Notes: a model not told the origin generated them from the letters alone. A stretch of DNA of 64,000 bases from Streptomyces roseochromogenus subsp. oscitans DS 12.976 (GCF_000497445.1 NZ_CM002285.1:4235376-4299375), one strand, 5' to 3'. Counted from the first letter of the stretch, positions 34,318-42,890 are shown. Made by a program: numbers and translations.

Positions 34318-34531
34318 CTACTGGTCGGCCGCCCGGAAGCGCCTCAGTCGCAGGCTGTTGCCGACGACGAAGACCGACGAGAAGGCCATGGCCGCGCCCG
34401 CGCACCGAACGCCCCTCGCCCTGCAGGCGCTTGACCACGTCCACCTTGTCCTGCGGCAGCACCTCGGCGATCACATGCTCCGGGGCGATGCCCAGCAGCC
34501 GGACATCCGGTTCCTCCTTGCGTCGAGTCTC
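34318..34531 (-). pseudogene. Internally deleted copper P-type ATPase (CopA) remnant
   Basis: One frame reads LGIAPEHVIAEVLPQDKVDVVKRLQGEGRSV, a piece of the CopA P/hinge region. After a junction near 34400 another frame reads GAAMAFSSVFVVGNSLRLRRFRAADQ, the normal CopA C-terminus. The hinge GDGVNDAPAL segment and last membrane helices that should lie between are gone, and everything upstream of the first piece is missing. Nothing here can work as a pump. Confidence 0.85.
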
Positions 34532-34544
34532 TACGGCGTTCCGT

Positions 34545-34643
34545 ATACCCGGTGGGGGTACCCAGAATGGCTTCCATGTATACCCCTCCCCGGTATCCAT
34601 CGCAAGACCCTCCGCCACTCGGGGCCATACCCATAGGGGGTAT
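34545..34643. promoter_or_regulatory. Three CsoR-like copper operator boxes
   Basis: ATACCCGGTGGGGGTAC (34545-34561), ATACCCCTCCCCGGTAT (34580-34596) and ATACCCATAGGGGGTAT (34627-34643) each have the ATACCC/GGGTAT arms and 17-bp length of actinobacterial CsoR sites. The third lies 75 bp before the DUF6153 gene start. Copper-responsive derepression of that gene is the likely result. Confidence 0.75.
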
Positions 34644-34718
34644 GGTGAAGTGCATGGAACCACCTCTGGACGCCCAAGAGCCGAGGAGTTTCCCGCCTCC
34701 CCGTAAGGTGGACCAGTG

Positions 34719-35240
34719 ATGGCCACGCAGCCCGCCTCCGGCACGGCCGGGGCCCGTATCCGCCCGGCGGTACGGCCCTGGACGCTGGTCGTGGTCCTGC
34801 TCGGGCTGTTCCTGATGCACGGCGGTCCGGCCGCGGCCGAGGGCGGCTGCCACGGGATGATGCAGGCCACCGCCGCGATGGGCTCACCGCCCGCCAGGAC
34901 ACCCGCCACGACGCCCAGCGCCTCGTCCGCCGCGATGGCTGCCACCGCACACGCCGCGACACCCGTCTCCATGGCCGTGCGCCCCTCCGGTCACCCCGAG
35001 GCGGCCGGCGGCAAGGCCGTCGTACGTGCGGACGGGACGACGGGCATGCGCGGTGCGCTGTGTCTGGCCACCACGCCCCGCTCCGAGATCCCGCCGCCCC
35101 CGATCGCGGCCACCGCCTTCGTGCTGCCGGCCGCCGTCCTGCTGACGTGGGCCCGGCCGGCCCGCGACGGCACCCGCCGCCGGGGTCCGCCCACCGGCGG
35201 CCGCCCTCTCCTCCTCCAGGTGTGCGTCGCGCGGACGTGA
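34719..35240 (+). CDS. DUF6153-type membrane protein, probably copper-regulated
   Basis: 173 aa; ATG 34719 is preferred over GTG 34716 because AAGGTGG is then 7 bases away. A signal-like helix (WTLVVVLLGLFLMHGGPAAA) precedes a Met/His/Ala-rich segment (CHGMMQATAAMG, MAATAHA, MAVRPSGH). A second helix (AATAFVLPAAVLLTWA) and a basic tail follow. Met and His residues are typical copper ligands. Position directly behind CsoR-like boxes and beside a His/Met-rich lipoprotein gene supports a periplasmic-side copper-handling role; no activity is established. Confidence 0.7.
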   Translation: MATQPASGTAGARIRPAVRPWTLVVVLLGLFLMHGGPAAAEGGCHGMMQATAAMGSPPARTPATTPSASSAAMAATAHAATPVSMAVRPSGHPEAAGGKAVVRADGTTGMRGALCLATTPRSEIPPPPIAATAFVLPAAVLLTWARPARDGTRRRGPPTGGRPLLLQVCVART

Positions 35241-35337
35241 CGGGACCCGCGGGCTCCGGCTCAGTGCCGGGGTCCTCGCGCAGGTCTCCCGATCACCCGC
35301 GCCGTCGTACGGCGCCCACCTGGAAAGACACACCGAC

Positions 35338-36249
35338 ATGTCGCAGCGTTTCCGCACGTCCCGCCGCGCCCTCATGGCGGCCGCCGCCACCGCGGCGCTC
35401 ACTCTGACCCTGGCCGCCTGCGGCGGGAGCTCAGGCTCCGGCACCGACCAGCACGCCGGCCACGGCAGCACGCCGTCCTCCCCGGCCCCGGCCGACGGCA
35501 TGGCGTCGATGCCGGGCATGGACCCCGCGTCCACCGGCAACGGCCTGGCCGCCGCGAAGGACGGCTACCGGATGACCTCCACCGCCGCCGCCCTCCCCGC
35601 CGGCCAGGCGACCGGGTACCGCTTCACCGTCACGGGCCCGGACGGCAGGCCGGTGACCGACTTCGCCGTCGACCAGACCAAGCGGATGCACTTCTACGCC
35701 GTCCGCTCCGACCTCAGCGGCTTCCAGCACGTGCACCCCACCATGACCGGTGACGGCACCTGGACCGCGCCGCTGGCCGCACTGCGGCCGGGCAGCTGGC
35801 GGCTCTACGCCTCCTTCACGCCGGACAGCGGTTCCGGCAAGGGCAAGGACCTGGTCCTCAGCCGCACCGTGAAGGTGCCCGGCATGGCGATGACCACTCC
35901 CCTGCCCAAGGTGTCCGGCACCACCACGGCCGACGGCTACACCGTGGCCGTACAGGGTGAGCCGATGGCCGGCATGGCCCACCAGCTGACCGCCACCGTC
36001 AGCAAGGACGGCAAGCCGGTCACCGACCTCCAGCCCTACCTGGACACCTACGCGCATCTGACCGCGTTCCACCAGGGCGACCTCGCCTTCGCGCACCTCC
36101 ACCCGGAGTCGAAGGCCGGCGGCGGCCACGGCGGTCCGACGCTGACCTTCCACGCCGAGTTCGCCCAGTCCGGGAACTGGCGTCTGTTCCTCCAGTTCCA
36201 GACCGGCGGCAGGCTGCACACCGCCGCCCTGACCCTGCACGTCGGCTGA
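35338..36249 (+). CDS. His/Met-rich lipoprotein, probably copper-associated
   Basis: 303 aa with Arg-rich start, hydrophobic core and lipobox LAAC (Cys28). The next 30 residues are rich in His and Met (DQHAGHGS, MASMPGMDP). Two similar beta-type domains follow, each with FTVTGPDGRPVTDF/ATVSKDGKPVTDLQ and a HVHP/HLHP motif (QHVHPTM, FAHLHPES), so the protein looks like an internal duplication. The outer-face location and metal-ligand motifs suggest copper binding or delivery. It is 97 bp after the DUF6153 gene in the same direction, followed by a strong hairpin. Confidence 0.72.
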   Translation: MSQRFRTSRRALMAAAATAALTLTLAACGGSSGSGTDQHAGHGSTPSSPAPADGMASMPGMDPASTGNGLAAAKDGYRMTSTAAALPAGQATGYRFTVTGPDGRPVTDFAVDQTKRMHFYAVRSDLSGFQHVHPTMTGDGTWTAPLAALRPGSWRLYASFTPDSGSGKGKDLVLSRTVKVPGMAMTTPLPKVSGTTTADGYTVAVQGEPMAGMAHQLTATVSKDGKPVTDLQPYLDTYAHLTAFHQGDLAFAHLHPESKAGGGHGGPTLTFHAEFAQSGNWRLFLQFQTGGRLHTAALTLHVG

Positions 36250-36257
36250 ACGCACCG

Positions 36258-36289
36258 AACGCCTTGGCCGCGACGGCGGCCAAGGCGTT
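36258..36289. terminator. Convergent hairpin terminator
   Basis: A perfect 14-bp inverted repeat (AACGCCTTGGCCGC and complement) with a 4-base loop sits between the lipoprotein gene and the convergent phosphatase-like gene. No long T run follows on either side, but position and stem strength fit a bidirectional terminator. Confidence 0.75.
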
Positions 36290-36309
36290 CGGGTCGGCTG
36301 TGGCGGGAC

Positions 36310-37158
36310 TCAGTGCCCGCTGATCGCGAGTTCGTAGTCACCGATCAGGTCGCCCAGCAGGGTTCCGGCGGTCAGGTCGCTGGTGACGTGGCCGGCCATG
36401 TAGAGGCGGGAGTAGAGGACCTGGGCCCGCATCCACTCGTAGTCCCCGGCCCGGTGCGGGGAGAGGGCGCTGAGGAAGGTGACGGCCGCGGCCGAGCGGG
36501 CCGCGTGCCGGGAGGGGTAGGAGTACGGGCCCTTGGCGCCGGGCTTGATGTGCTTGTCCGGGCGCAGGGTCGGGTCCAGGACGAACGGGGCCGGCTGCTT
36601 GTCCTTGGCCGCCAGCTGGTCGCTGATCGTCTTGGCCATCTTCAGGGCCGCCTTGAGCTCGGCCTTCTCTGCCGTGCCCTGCGCCGCGGGGATCAGCTCA
36701 CGCTGGTCGTGCAGGTACAGCTTCCAGATGTCCTTCTTGCCTTCGAGCTCCAGCCAGGTGGCCGCCTTCTTCCCGGCCGCCGTACGGGTCTTGGCGAGGG
36801 CCTGGTCCTGGTGGAGTTCGGCGGTGCGCTGCGCGCCCGCGGGCGGGGCGGGGATCTGCTGGGCGGCCCAGGCGGCGAACGCCTTGTCGTCGCGGGTGGT
36901 GCCGTGCGCCTTCTTCCACTGGGCGAAGAGGGTGTCGGCCTTCGCGCGCTCGGCGTCGGCCTGCTTGCCGATCGGGGCGATCTCGGCGTCGGTGAAGAGC
37001 GGCGGGGGCGGGTTCTGCTTGATCCGGTCGGTCGCCGAGAGCTTCTTCGAAGACGCCGTGGGGACCAGCTGCGGTCGCAGCAGGCCGAAGGCGGCGGCCG
37101 ACACGGCGAGCACGGCGATGATCGCGTACTGCCATTTGATCCGGCGCAGGACGTTCAT
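36310..37158 (-). CDS. PAP2/vanadium-haloperoxidase-superfamily phosphatase-like protein
   Basis: 282 aa. An N-terminal membrane anchor (WQYAIIAVLAVSAAAFGLL) is followed by a Lys/Ala-rich external domain. The PAP2 signature is split in the C-terminus: KGPYSYPSRHAARSAAAV carries the SxH motif near 216-230, and SRLYMAGHVTSDLTAG the R-x5-H motif near 255. These residues form the phosphate pocket in acid phosphatases and haloperoxidases. The gene is third in an operon with DUF4956 and VTC-domain genes (4-bp overlap with the VTC gene). An exported phosphatase acting on polyphosphate or a phospholipid would fit, as inference. Confidence 0.75.
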   Translation of the reverse strand: MNVLRRIKWQYAIIAVLAVSAAAFGLLRPQLVPTASSKKLSATDRIKQNPPPPLFTDAEIAPIGKQADAERAKADTLFAQWKKAHGTTRDDKAFAAWAAQQIPAPPAGAQRTAELHQDQALAKTRTAAGKKAATWLELEGKKDIWKLYLHDQRELIPAAQGTAEKAELKAALKMAKTISDQLAAKDKQPAPFVLDPTLRPDKHIKPGAKGPYSYPSRHAARSAAAVTFLSALSPHRAGDYEWMRAQVLYSRLYMAGHVTSDLTAGTLLGDLIGDYELAISGH

Positions 37159-37991
37159 GCGGCGGGGATCCTTTCCAGGAGCGGTGCGGGGCTCGTCCCG
37201 GTGGTGAAGTGGGCGCGGGCGAGCCGGCGTACGTCGTTGTCGGGCAGGCCGGGCGTGAGCAGTGACTGGCCGACGATGTACTTGCTGAGGGAGACGGGCC
37301 GGGCGCCCAGGTTCAGCAGGAGGCGGTCGGCGGGGGCGGGCCGGATGCCTCCCTTGGTCTCCACGAGGACGTGCCCCGGGTCAAGGCCGGCGGTGCGGTC
37401 CTCGTAGTGGCAGGTGAGGCCGCCGTCGAGGGTGACGCGGGTGCCGTGGTCCAGGTCGGCGAAGGCCGCGCGGACATAGCGGACCTCCGCGGCGGGGGAC
37501 AGGGCCGCGGTGGTGACGGGGATGTCCGCCCGGTGCAGCACTCCGTCGACGAACTCGGCGGCGGAGTCGTCCAGTTGCCCGTAGGCGTGACCAGGGATCC
37601 TGAGGGCGTGTTTGACGGTGGCGCCGCGGCCGTCCTTCGTCTTCACCTCCACCCGGCACAGCGCGTCCTCCGCGTACAGGCGGGTGCGGACCTTCCAGCG
37701 CCGGCGCCGGCCCTGGACATGGGCCCGCCAGGCGCCGAGCTGCGCGGTGTCGAAGTAGGTCGTGAGGTAGCTCGTCGTACGGCGGCCGGCCAGGTCGAGG
37801 ACGTGATGACTGTCGGCGAGCCGGGCGACGAGGTCGCGGGCGCGGTCGAGGGGGACCAGGTACTTGCGGTCGGTCCGGTGCTGCAGCGCGGCCACCGCGT
37901 CGACCTCGGCGAGCGTGGCACCGCGCAGCGCGGACAGGCCGAGGTCCACCGTTGCATCCGCCGCGAAATCCGCCGCGAAAGAGGAGGTCAT
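37155..37991 (-). CDS. VTC-domain (polyphosphate polymerase-like) protein
   Basis: 278 aa. VTC/CYTH-like features are visible: RTDRKYLVPLDRA near 39-51, SYLTTYFDT near 74, RWKVRTRLY near 98, RVEVKTKDGRG near 112, HYEDRTAGLDPGHVLVETKGG near 214 and LSKYIVG near 250. These basic and acidic strands form the tunnel in which eukaryotic Vtc4 makes polyphosphate from ATP. Bacterial homologues are often encoded next to DUF4956 membrane proteins, as here with ATGA overlaps on both sides. Synthesis or binding of polyphosphate at the membrane is the best guess. Confidence 0.82.
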   Translation of the reverse strand: MTSSFAADFAADATVDLGLSALRGATLAEVDAVAALQHRTDRKYLVPLDRARDLVARLADSHHVLDLAGRRTTSYLTTYFDTAQLGAWRAHVQGRRRRWKVRTRLYAEDALCRVEVKTKDGRGATVKHALRIPGHAYGQLDDSAAEFVDGVLHRADIPVTTAALSPAAEVRYVRAAFADLDHGTRVTLDGGLTCHYEDRTAGLDPGHVLVETKGGIRPAPADRLLLNLGARPVSLSKYIVGQSLLTPGLPDNDVRRLARAHFTTGTSPAPLLERIPAA

Positions 37992-38641
37992 CAGACGGTC
38001 ACCGGCTCGCGCGGCTCGGTGTCCCGGACGGGGGCCGCCTCGCCAGGTACGACGGGGTAGCGGGCGGCGACCCGGGTGGTCTCACGGACGTAGTCGACCT
38101 CGTCGACCTCGACCGACAGCGGCGTCTGACCGAAGCGGAACGCGATGTCCTGGGCGATCAGGGACGGGTCGTCGTAGATCCGGTCCAGGGTCAGTCTCAC
38201 CGTGCGGGCCGGGGGCTCGTAGGAGCGGGGGTCGTCCACCAGCAGGACCGCCACCAGCACCACCGCGTCCACCGTGATGACGAGCCAGTTGCCGCGGTGC
38301 GGCAGACCGGTGCACAGGGCGATGACCAGGGTCACGAAGGTGTAGGCGACGTCGCGCAGGGTGAAGGCGGCGCTGCGCAGCCGGACCAGGGAGAGGATGC
38401 CGAAGAGCCCGAAGCCGACCCCGGCGGGGAACTTGCCCGCGCTGATCGTGCTCATCGCCGCGAACAGACCGATGTTCAGCGCGACCAGGACCAGCGGCAT
38501 CGCCGGAGCGCTGGGGCGGCGCCGGTAGAGCCAGCCGACCAGGATCAGCAGGGCGACGACGTCAAGGCCGCCGCGGGTGACGAGGTCGGTCGGTGCGATG
38601 TGCTGGGTGATGCCCTTGGCGGCGAGCACCAGTGCGTTCAT
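37991..38641 (-). CDS. DUF4956 membrane protein
   Basis: 216 aa from ATG 38641; longer frames upstream are low-complexity. Four to five helices span residues 20-125 (LDVVALLILVGWLY, MPLVLVALNIGLFAA, VGFGLFGILSLVRLR, FTLRDVAYTFVTLVIALC, LVITVDAVVLVAVLLV). A soluble C-terminal part holds RTVRLTLDRIYDDPSLIAQDI. DUF4956 proteins are regularly paired with VTC-domain proteins, and the two are translationally coupled here. It could provide a membrane channel or scaffold. It is divergent from a two-component system 152 bp away. Confidence 0.82.
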   Translation of the reverse strand: MNALVLAAKGITQHIAPTDLVTRGGLDVVALLILVGWLYRRRPSAPAMPLVLVALNIGLFAAMSTISAGKFPAGVGFGLFGILSLVRLRSAAFTLRDVAYTFVTLVIALCTGLPHRGNWLVITVDAVVLVAVLLVDDPRSYEPPARTVRLTLDRIYDDPSLIAQDIAFRFGQTPLSVEVDEVDYVRETTRVAARYPVVPGEAAPVRDTEPREPVTV

Positions 38642-38793
38642 ATCTGTCCCTTCCGTCCCGGCACGTCGGACGGCGGACCGGTCGCGGCCCGCGGTGCACC
38701 GCGACCTGAAGGACGGTAGGGATCTCACATGAACAGACCATGAAGCCTTGCGCGGGTCCGGGGCCGACGCGGCCGGCGGTTAGCCTGGCCGGC

Positions 38794-39465
38794 ATGCACT
38801 ACCTGGTCGTCGACGACGAGACCCGCCTCACCGACCTCGTCGTCCGCTACCTCACCGAGTCCGGGCACACCGCGGAAGGCCGTTATGACGGACCGTCCGG
38901 CCTGTCCGCCGCCCGTGACCCCCGTCTGGACGGGATCCTCCTGGACGTGATGATGCCGGGCATGGACGGGGTCGAGGTGTGCCGGACGCTGCGCGACGAG
39001 GGCATCGACGTGCCGGTGATCCTGCTCACCGCGCGCGGCGCGATCAGCGAACGGGTCGCGGGGCTGGACGCCGGCGCCGACGACTACGTGGTCAAGCCGT
39101 TCGCCCTGGAGGAGCTGCTGGCCCGGCTGCGGGCGATATCCCGGCGCCGCCCCGACTGCTCCGGCCGCCTCCAGGTCGGCGACCTCGTCCTCGACCCCGG
39201 GCAGCAGCGCGCCTGGCGGGCGGACACCGAACTCGACCTGTCCCGGCGGGAGTTCGCGGTACTGCGGGTGCTGATGGAGCACGCCGGCCGACTGGTGACC
39301 CGGCTGCAGCTGCTCGACGAGGTCTGGGACGGCGAGACCGACCTGCGCAGCAACGCCATCGACGTCCACGTCTCCAAGGTGCGCGCGAAGGTCGACCGCG
39401 CCTTCGACCGTACGACGATCACGACCCTGCGCGGAAGCGGCTACCGGCTGGAGACCGCCCCGTGA
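38794..39465 (+). CDS. OmpR/PhoB-type response regulator
   Basis: 223 aa, ATG start. The receiver domain has Asp51 in ILLDVMMPGMDG, with acidic pocket DDE at 7-9, Thr in LLTARG and Lys in VVKPF. The winged-helix DNA-binding domain ends RTTITTLRGSGYRLE. Its kinase follows 138 bp downstream. The divergent DUF4956-VTC-PAP2 operon starts 152 bp upstream on the other strand, which makes that operon the prime regulatory target. Confidence 0.9.
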   Translation: MHYLVVDDETRLTDLVVRYLTESGHTAEGRYDGPSGLSAARDPRLDGILLDVMMPGMDGVEVCRTLRDEGIDVPVILLTARGAISERVAGLDAGADDYVVKPFALEELLARLRAISRRRPDCSGRLQVGDLVLDPGQQRAWRADTELDLSRREFAVLRVLMEHAGRLVTRLQLLDEVWDGETDLRSNAIDVHVSKVRAKVDRAFDRTTITTLRGSGYRLETAP

Positions 39466-39603
39466 CCCTGCCCGGCGGGTTTGGGGCCTGTCCGGCGGCT
39501 CCCGTCGCAGACGCGGGGGCCGGCACGCCCTCCCCCGGCGGCGTTGTCGTCGGCCGCCGGCTCCCCCACGCCCGGCTCCGCTCGCGCCTATGAGGTGCCG
39601 TCG
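39466..39603. repeat. Streptomyces intergenic GC-rich repeat segment
   Basis: The space between regulator and kinase holds CTCCCCCACGCCCGGCTCCGCTCG-like sequence (about 39561-39585), close in type to short interspersed elements found between many Streptomyces genes. A related inverted form occurs at 41055-41080. No gene is seen. Confidence 0.45.
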
Positions 39604-41001
39604 ATGTCCTGCGACATGATCCGCCGAACGGGCCCCAAGGCCTGGTTCGGGCGGCTGCCCGTCGTCACCCGTCTCGTGCTGGCCGTCGCCGTCACCATGT
39701 CCCTCGTGCTGACCGGAACGGCCGGACTGGTCTACTGCCGCGTCCAGACCGCCCTCGACCGGCAGCTCCACGACGACCTGGCCGCCTACCGGCACAGTCT
39801 CGACCGCGCCGTGCGCACCGGTACCGCGCTGCCGCCGGGCCCCAGCGGCAGCCTCTACCAGATCCTGGACACCCACGGCCGGGCGGTCGCCTCCAGCGCC
39901 GCCGTCGGCCACCGGGCCCTGCTCACTCCGGCCGAGCTGGACTCAGCCGTCCGCGGGCACATGGTGCGCCGCGACGTCGGCTCCCTGCTGCCGATCACCC
40001 CGGGCACGCTGCGCCTCCAGGCCGAACGCGTCAGGGCGGACGGAGCGACCCGCGTCATCGTCGCCGCCGTCCGGCGCGGGCACCGCGACGAGGCGCTGCG
40101 CGAACTCCTCGCCCAGCTCGCCCTCGCCTCCGGACTGACCCTGATCGCCGCCTCGTACGTCGGCTACCGCACGGCCCGCGCCGCACTGCGCCCCGTCGAG
40201 CGCTACCGCACCGCGGCGGCCACCCTCGCCGACGGCGCGCAGAACCTGCGCCTGGACGTGCCCGCCGACCGCGACGACGAGATCACCCGCCTCGGCCACA
40301 CCCTCAACCGCATGCTGGACCGCCTGGCAGCCTCGGCCGTCCGCGAGCGCCGGTTCGTCGCGGACGCCAGCCACGAACTCCGCACTCCGCTCTCCCTGCT
40401 GCGGGCCGAGGTCGACGTCGCGCTGCACCGTCCCCGCTCGGCCGAGGAACTCAACCGGACCCTGCGCTCGGTCGACGCCGAGGTCCAGCGCCTGATCGAC
40501 CTCTCCAACGCCCTGCTGGACCTGGAGGAACTCGGCAGCACCGACCACCTCACCCGGGCACCCGTACGACTTCCCGACCTGATCGAGACCGCCGTGGCCC
40601 CGCATCTGCGCGGCGCCGAACGGTCCGGCCGCGCCCTGACCACCGACACGGCGGACACGACCGTCGAGGTCGACACCCGCTGGCTGGTACCGGCCATCGG
40701 CAACCTCGTCGGCAACGCCCTGCGCCACGGAGACGGTGCCGTCCACGTCACGGCCACCGTCCACGGAGGCCGGCTGCGGCTGCACGTCACCGACGAGGGG
40801 CCGGGCTTCTCGCCCGAGTTCCTGCCCCGCGCGTTCGACCGCTTCGCCCGCGCCGAGGCGAGCCGCACCAGCGAGGGGTCCGGCCTGGGGCTGGCCTTCG
40901 TACAGGCGGTGGCTACGGCCCATGGGGGCAGCGCGCATGCGGAGAACTCGGAGAGCGGGGCAACCGTCACTCTCGAAATGCCGTGCGGATCAGTGTCCTG
41001 A
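39604..41001 (+). CDS. Sensor histidine kinase partner of the OmpR-type regulator
   Basis: 465 aa from ATG 39604, with GAGGTG 7 bases upstream. The first membrane helix (VLAVAVTMSLVLTGTAGLVY) is followed by a roughly 120-residue external sensor, a second helix (LLAQLALASGLTLIAASYVG) and a HAMP segment (RPVERYRTAAATLADG). The phospho-acceptor is in FVADASHELRTPLSLLR. The ATPase domain shows NLVGNALRHGDG, DEGPGF and GSGLGLAFVQAVATAHGG. All catalytic boxes are intact. The signal is unknown. Confidence 0.9.
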   Translation: MSCDMIRRTGPKAWFGRLPVVTRLVLAVAVTMSLVLTGTAGLVYCRVQTALDRQLHDDLAAYRHSLDRAVRTGTALPPGPSGSLYQILDTHGRAVASSAAVGHRALLTPAELDSAVRGHMVRRDVGSLLPITPGTLRLQAERVRADGATRVIVAAVRRGHRDEALRELLAQLALASGLTLIAASYVGYRTARAALRPVERYRTAAATLADGAQNLRLDVPADRDDEITRLGHTLNRMLDRLAASAVRERRFVADASHELRTPLSLLRAEVDVALHRPRSAEELNRTLRSVDAEVQRLIDLSNALLDLEELGSTDHLTRAPVRLPDLIETAVAPHLRGAERSGRALTTDTADTTVEVDTRWLVPAIGNLVGNALRHGDGAVHVTATVHGGRLRLHVTDEGPGFSPEFLPRAFDRFARAEASRTSEGSGLGLAFVQAVATAHGGSAHAENSESGATVTLEMPCGSVS

Positions 41002-41110
41002 AGGGGCGTGGGGCTGTCCGGTCTGCGGCTCCGCCGCGATGGGGGTCCCCGGGTTCGAGCGAAGCCGGGAACTCGGGGGAGCGACCAGCCACGACGAAGC
41101 CGCTGACGTC
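41002..41110. repeat. Streptomyces intergenic repeat between convergent genes
   Basis: GGGGCGTGGGGCTGT followed by GCGGCTCCGCCGC and then TCGAGCGAAGCCGGGAAC is the kind of repeat seen between many Streptomyces genes. It lies between the convergent kinase and MFS genes and contains the small hairpin GCGGCTCCGCCGC. A termination role is possible. Confidence 0.45.
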
Positions 41111-41119
41111 CGACGCCAT

Positions 41120-42277
41120 TCACCCCCCACGGCGAGCGAACGCCACCACCGCCCCCACCCCGACCAGAATCCCCAGCGCGCCGAAGCCGTGATTCAGCGT
41201 GGCACCCGAGGCAACCGCAGCCACCAGCAACGGCCCACCCGCGTCGCCGAGTTCGCGCCCGAGTTCCGCCGCACCCATGGTCTGCCCCAACCTCTCCTGA
41301 GGCGTCGCAGACACCAGCGCCGCGAAACCGAGCGGCGTGATCAGACCGGTCCCCACGCCGATCAGGGCGGCGGCGACCAGGATCCCGGTCAGGCCCGGCA
41401 GCATCGCGCAGACCAGCCCCGCGGCGGTGAGCGACAGCCCCGCGGCCAGACCGGAGCGGGCCGTGAGACGCCCTGCGTCGAGGGCCCGCCCGGCGCGCGG
41501 CTGTACGACGGCCGCGCACGCGGCGAGCAGCGACACCGCGGCCCCCGTGGCCACCGTGCCCAGCCCGGCGGCACGGCCGGAGACCGGCAGGAACCCGACG
41601 CCGACCGACAGGGCCGCGGTCGCCGCGGCCAGTGCCGACGTCGGCGCGAGGAAGGCCGGGTCGGCGAGCCGCCGGGCCAGGTCCAGCACGGTCTGCCGGG
41701 CCTTGGGCAGCGGAGGTACGACGGGTACGGCGAGCGCGGCCCATACGGCGACCGCCACGCCCAGCACCATCAGCACGGCGAACAGCAGCCGCAGGCCCCC
41801 GGCCCACACCAGCACTCCGCCGAGCAGCGGGCCGAGGGTGTAGCCGACGGACTTGTAGAAGCCGTAACTGCCGAAGGCGCGGCCGTGTCTGGCGGCCGGG
41901 TTGAGGCGGGCCACCAGTGCGGACGCGGAGGGCGAGAAGGCGGAGGCCGCGGCGCCCTGGCCGAGCCGGGCCGCCCACAGCCAGCCGGGGCTGTCCGCGA
42001 GCACGTACAGCGCGGACGCCACCGCGAACGCGACGAGGCCGCCGAGCAGCACCGGGCGGGCGCCGACGCGGTCGGCGAGGGTGCCGAAGACCGGTTTGAG
42101 GAGCACTTCGGCGCCGTCGTACAGGGCAAGCAGCCCGCCGAGCACGAGCAGCGAGGTGACCGCGCCCCGGGCGTGGCCGCCGAGGTTCGCGGCGATGCCG
42201 TGCGCGCCGAAAGCCGTGGTGAACCCGGCCGCGTACAGCGGCCACATCTGCCGGGCCGGAGCCGCCTGCACGGTCAC
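41120..42277 (-). CDS. MFS-family efflux transporter
   Basis: 385 aa with twelve hydrophobic helices. The family loop 2-3 motif is seen as GTLADRVGARPVLLGG (about 63-78), and a second copy-like pattern lies in loop 8-9 (RALDAGRLTARSGLAAG). The gene starts with GTG overlapping the ChrB-like stop by 4 bp (GTGA), so the two are made together. Substrate unknown; pairing with a ChrB-like protein recalls chromate or drug resistance loci, but this is not a ChrA transporter. Confidence 0.82.
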   Translation of the reverse strand: MTVQAAPARQMWPLYAAGFTTAFGAHGIAANLGGHARGAVTSLLVLGGLLALYDGAEVLLKPVFGTLADRVGARPVLLGGLVAFAVASALYVLADSPGWLWAARLGQGAAASAFSPSASALVARLNPAARHGRAFGSYGFYKSVGYTLGPLLGGVLVWAGGLRLLFAVLMVLGVAVAVWAALAVPVVPPLPKARQTVLDLARRLADPAFLAPTSALAAATAALSVGVGFLPVSGRAAGLGTVATGAAVSLLAACAAVVQPRAGRALDAGRLTARSGLAAGLSLTAAGLVCAMLPGLTGILVAAALIGVGTGLITPLGFAALVSATPQERLGQTMGAAELGRELGDAGGPLLVAAVASGATLNHGFGALGILVGVGAVVAFARRGG

Positions 42278-42882
42278 TGCTCGCCCTCACCGGTGCGGTG
42301 CAGCGCGGCGAAGACCCGCTCGGCGTAGTCCTCGCAGGCCGCCGCGCACTCCTTGAGCCGCTTGCCCGCGTCGGCCGCCTCCGGCGCGCCGAAGACGTCG
42401 CGGGCCGTCAGATCACGGTGCCAGCGCCGCAGCCGCTCCAGCGACTGCTCCTCTTCCTCCAGTTCGGCCAGGGTGAACTTGCCGATGCGGATCTCCTTGG
42501 CCAGCTCGGCCTCGAACTTGCCGCAGTCGGCGAGGAATTCGGTCCAGTCCTCGGAACGGGCCGCGGTGAACTGCGCCTGGAAGCGGGTGGCGTCCTCGGG
42601 ACCGCGCCCGGCGGCGTGCAGGGTGACGGCCTGTCCGCCCGCCTGCTCGGTCAGGGCGAGCGCCCGGCCGACGCCGTCCGCGAACACGGGCACGTCCGGT
42701 ACGGCCCACACGCCCTGGCCCAGGGAGAGCGCACCGGTCCGGCGCAGCTCCCGCCAGACCGCGACACGGTGCCGGGACGGCTCCGCGGGCACCTTGAGCA
42801 TGAGAACGAGCCAGCGACCCGCCGCTTCCTTGCCCTTCCCCCTGCCTTTTTCCGTGCCTTTTTCCGTGTGCTTGTTCGCCAC
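42274..42882 (-). CDS. ChrB N-terminal-domain-like protein
   Basis: 202 aa from GTG 42882. The upstream in-frame sequence lacks protein character, and the chosen start follows a TACA-type palindrome. After a short Lys/Gly/Glu leader (encoded by a tandem TTTTTCCGTGCC-like repeat) the family region reads WLVLMLKVPAEPSRHRVAVWRELRRTGALSLGQGVWAVPD, then a helical part rich in Glu (ELEEEEQSLERLRRWH). ChrB proteins are linked to chromate resistance regulation. Here only the N-terminal type domain is present and the coupled gene is an MFS carrier, so chromate is only one possibility. Confidence 0.72.
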   Translation of the reverse strand: MANKHTEKGTEKGRGKGKEAAGRWLVLMLKVPAEPSRHRVAVWRELRRTGALSLGQGVWAVPDVPVFADGVGRALALTEQAGGQAVTLHAAGRGPEDATRFQAQFTAARSEDWTEFLADCGKFEAELAKEIRIGKFTLAELEEEEQSLERLRRWHRDLTARDVFGAPEAADAGKRLKECAAACEDYAERVFAALHRTGEGEQ

Positions 42883-42890
42883 ATCAATGA

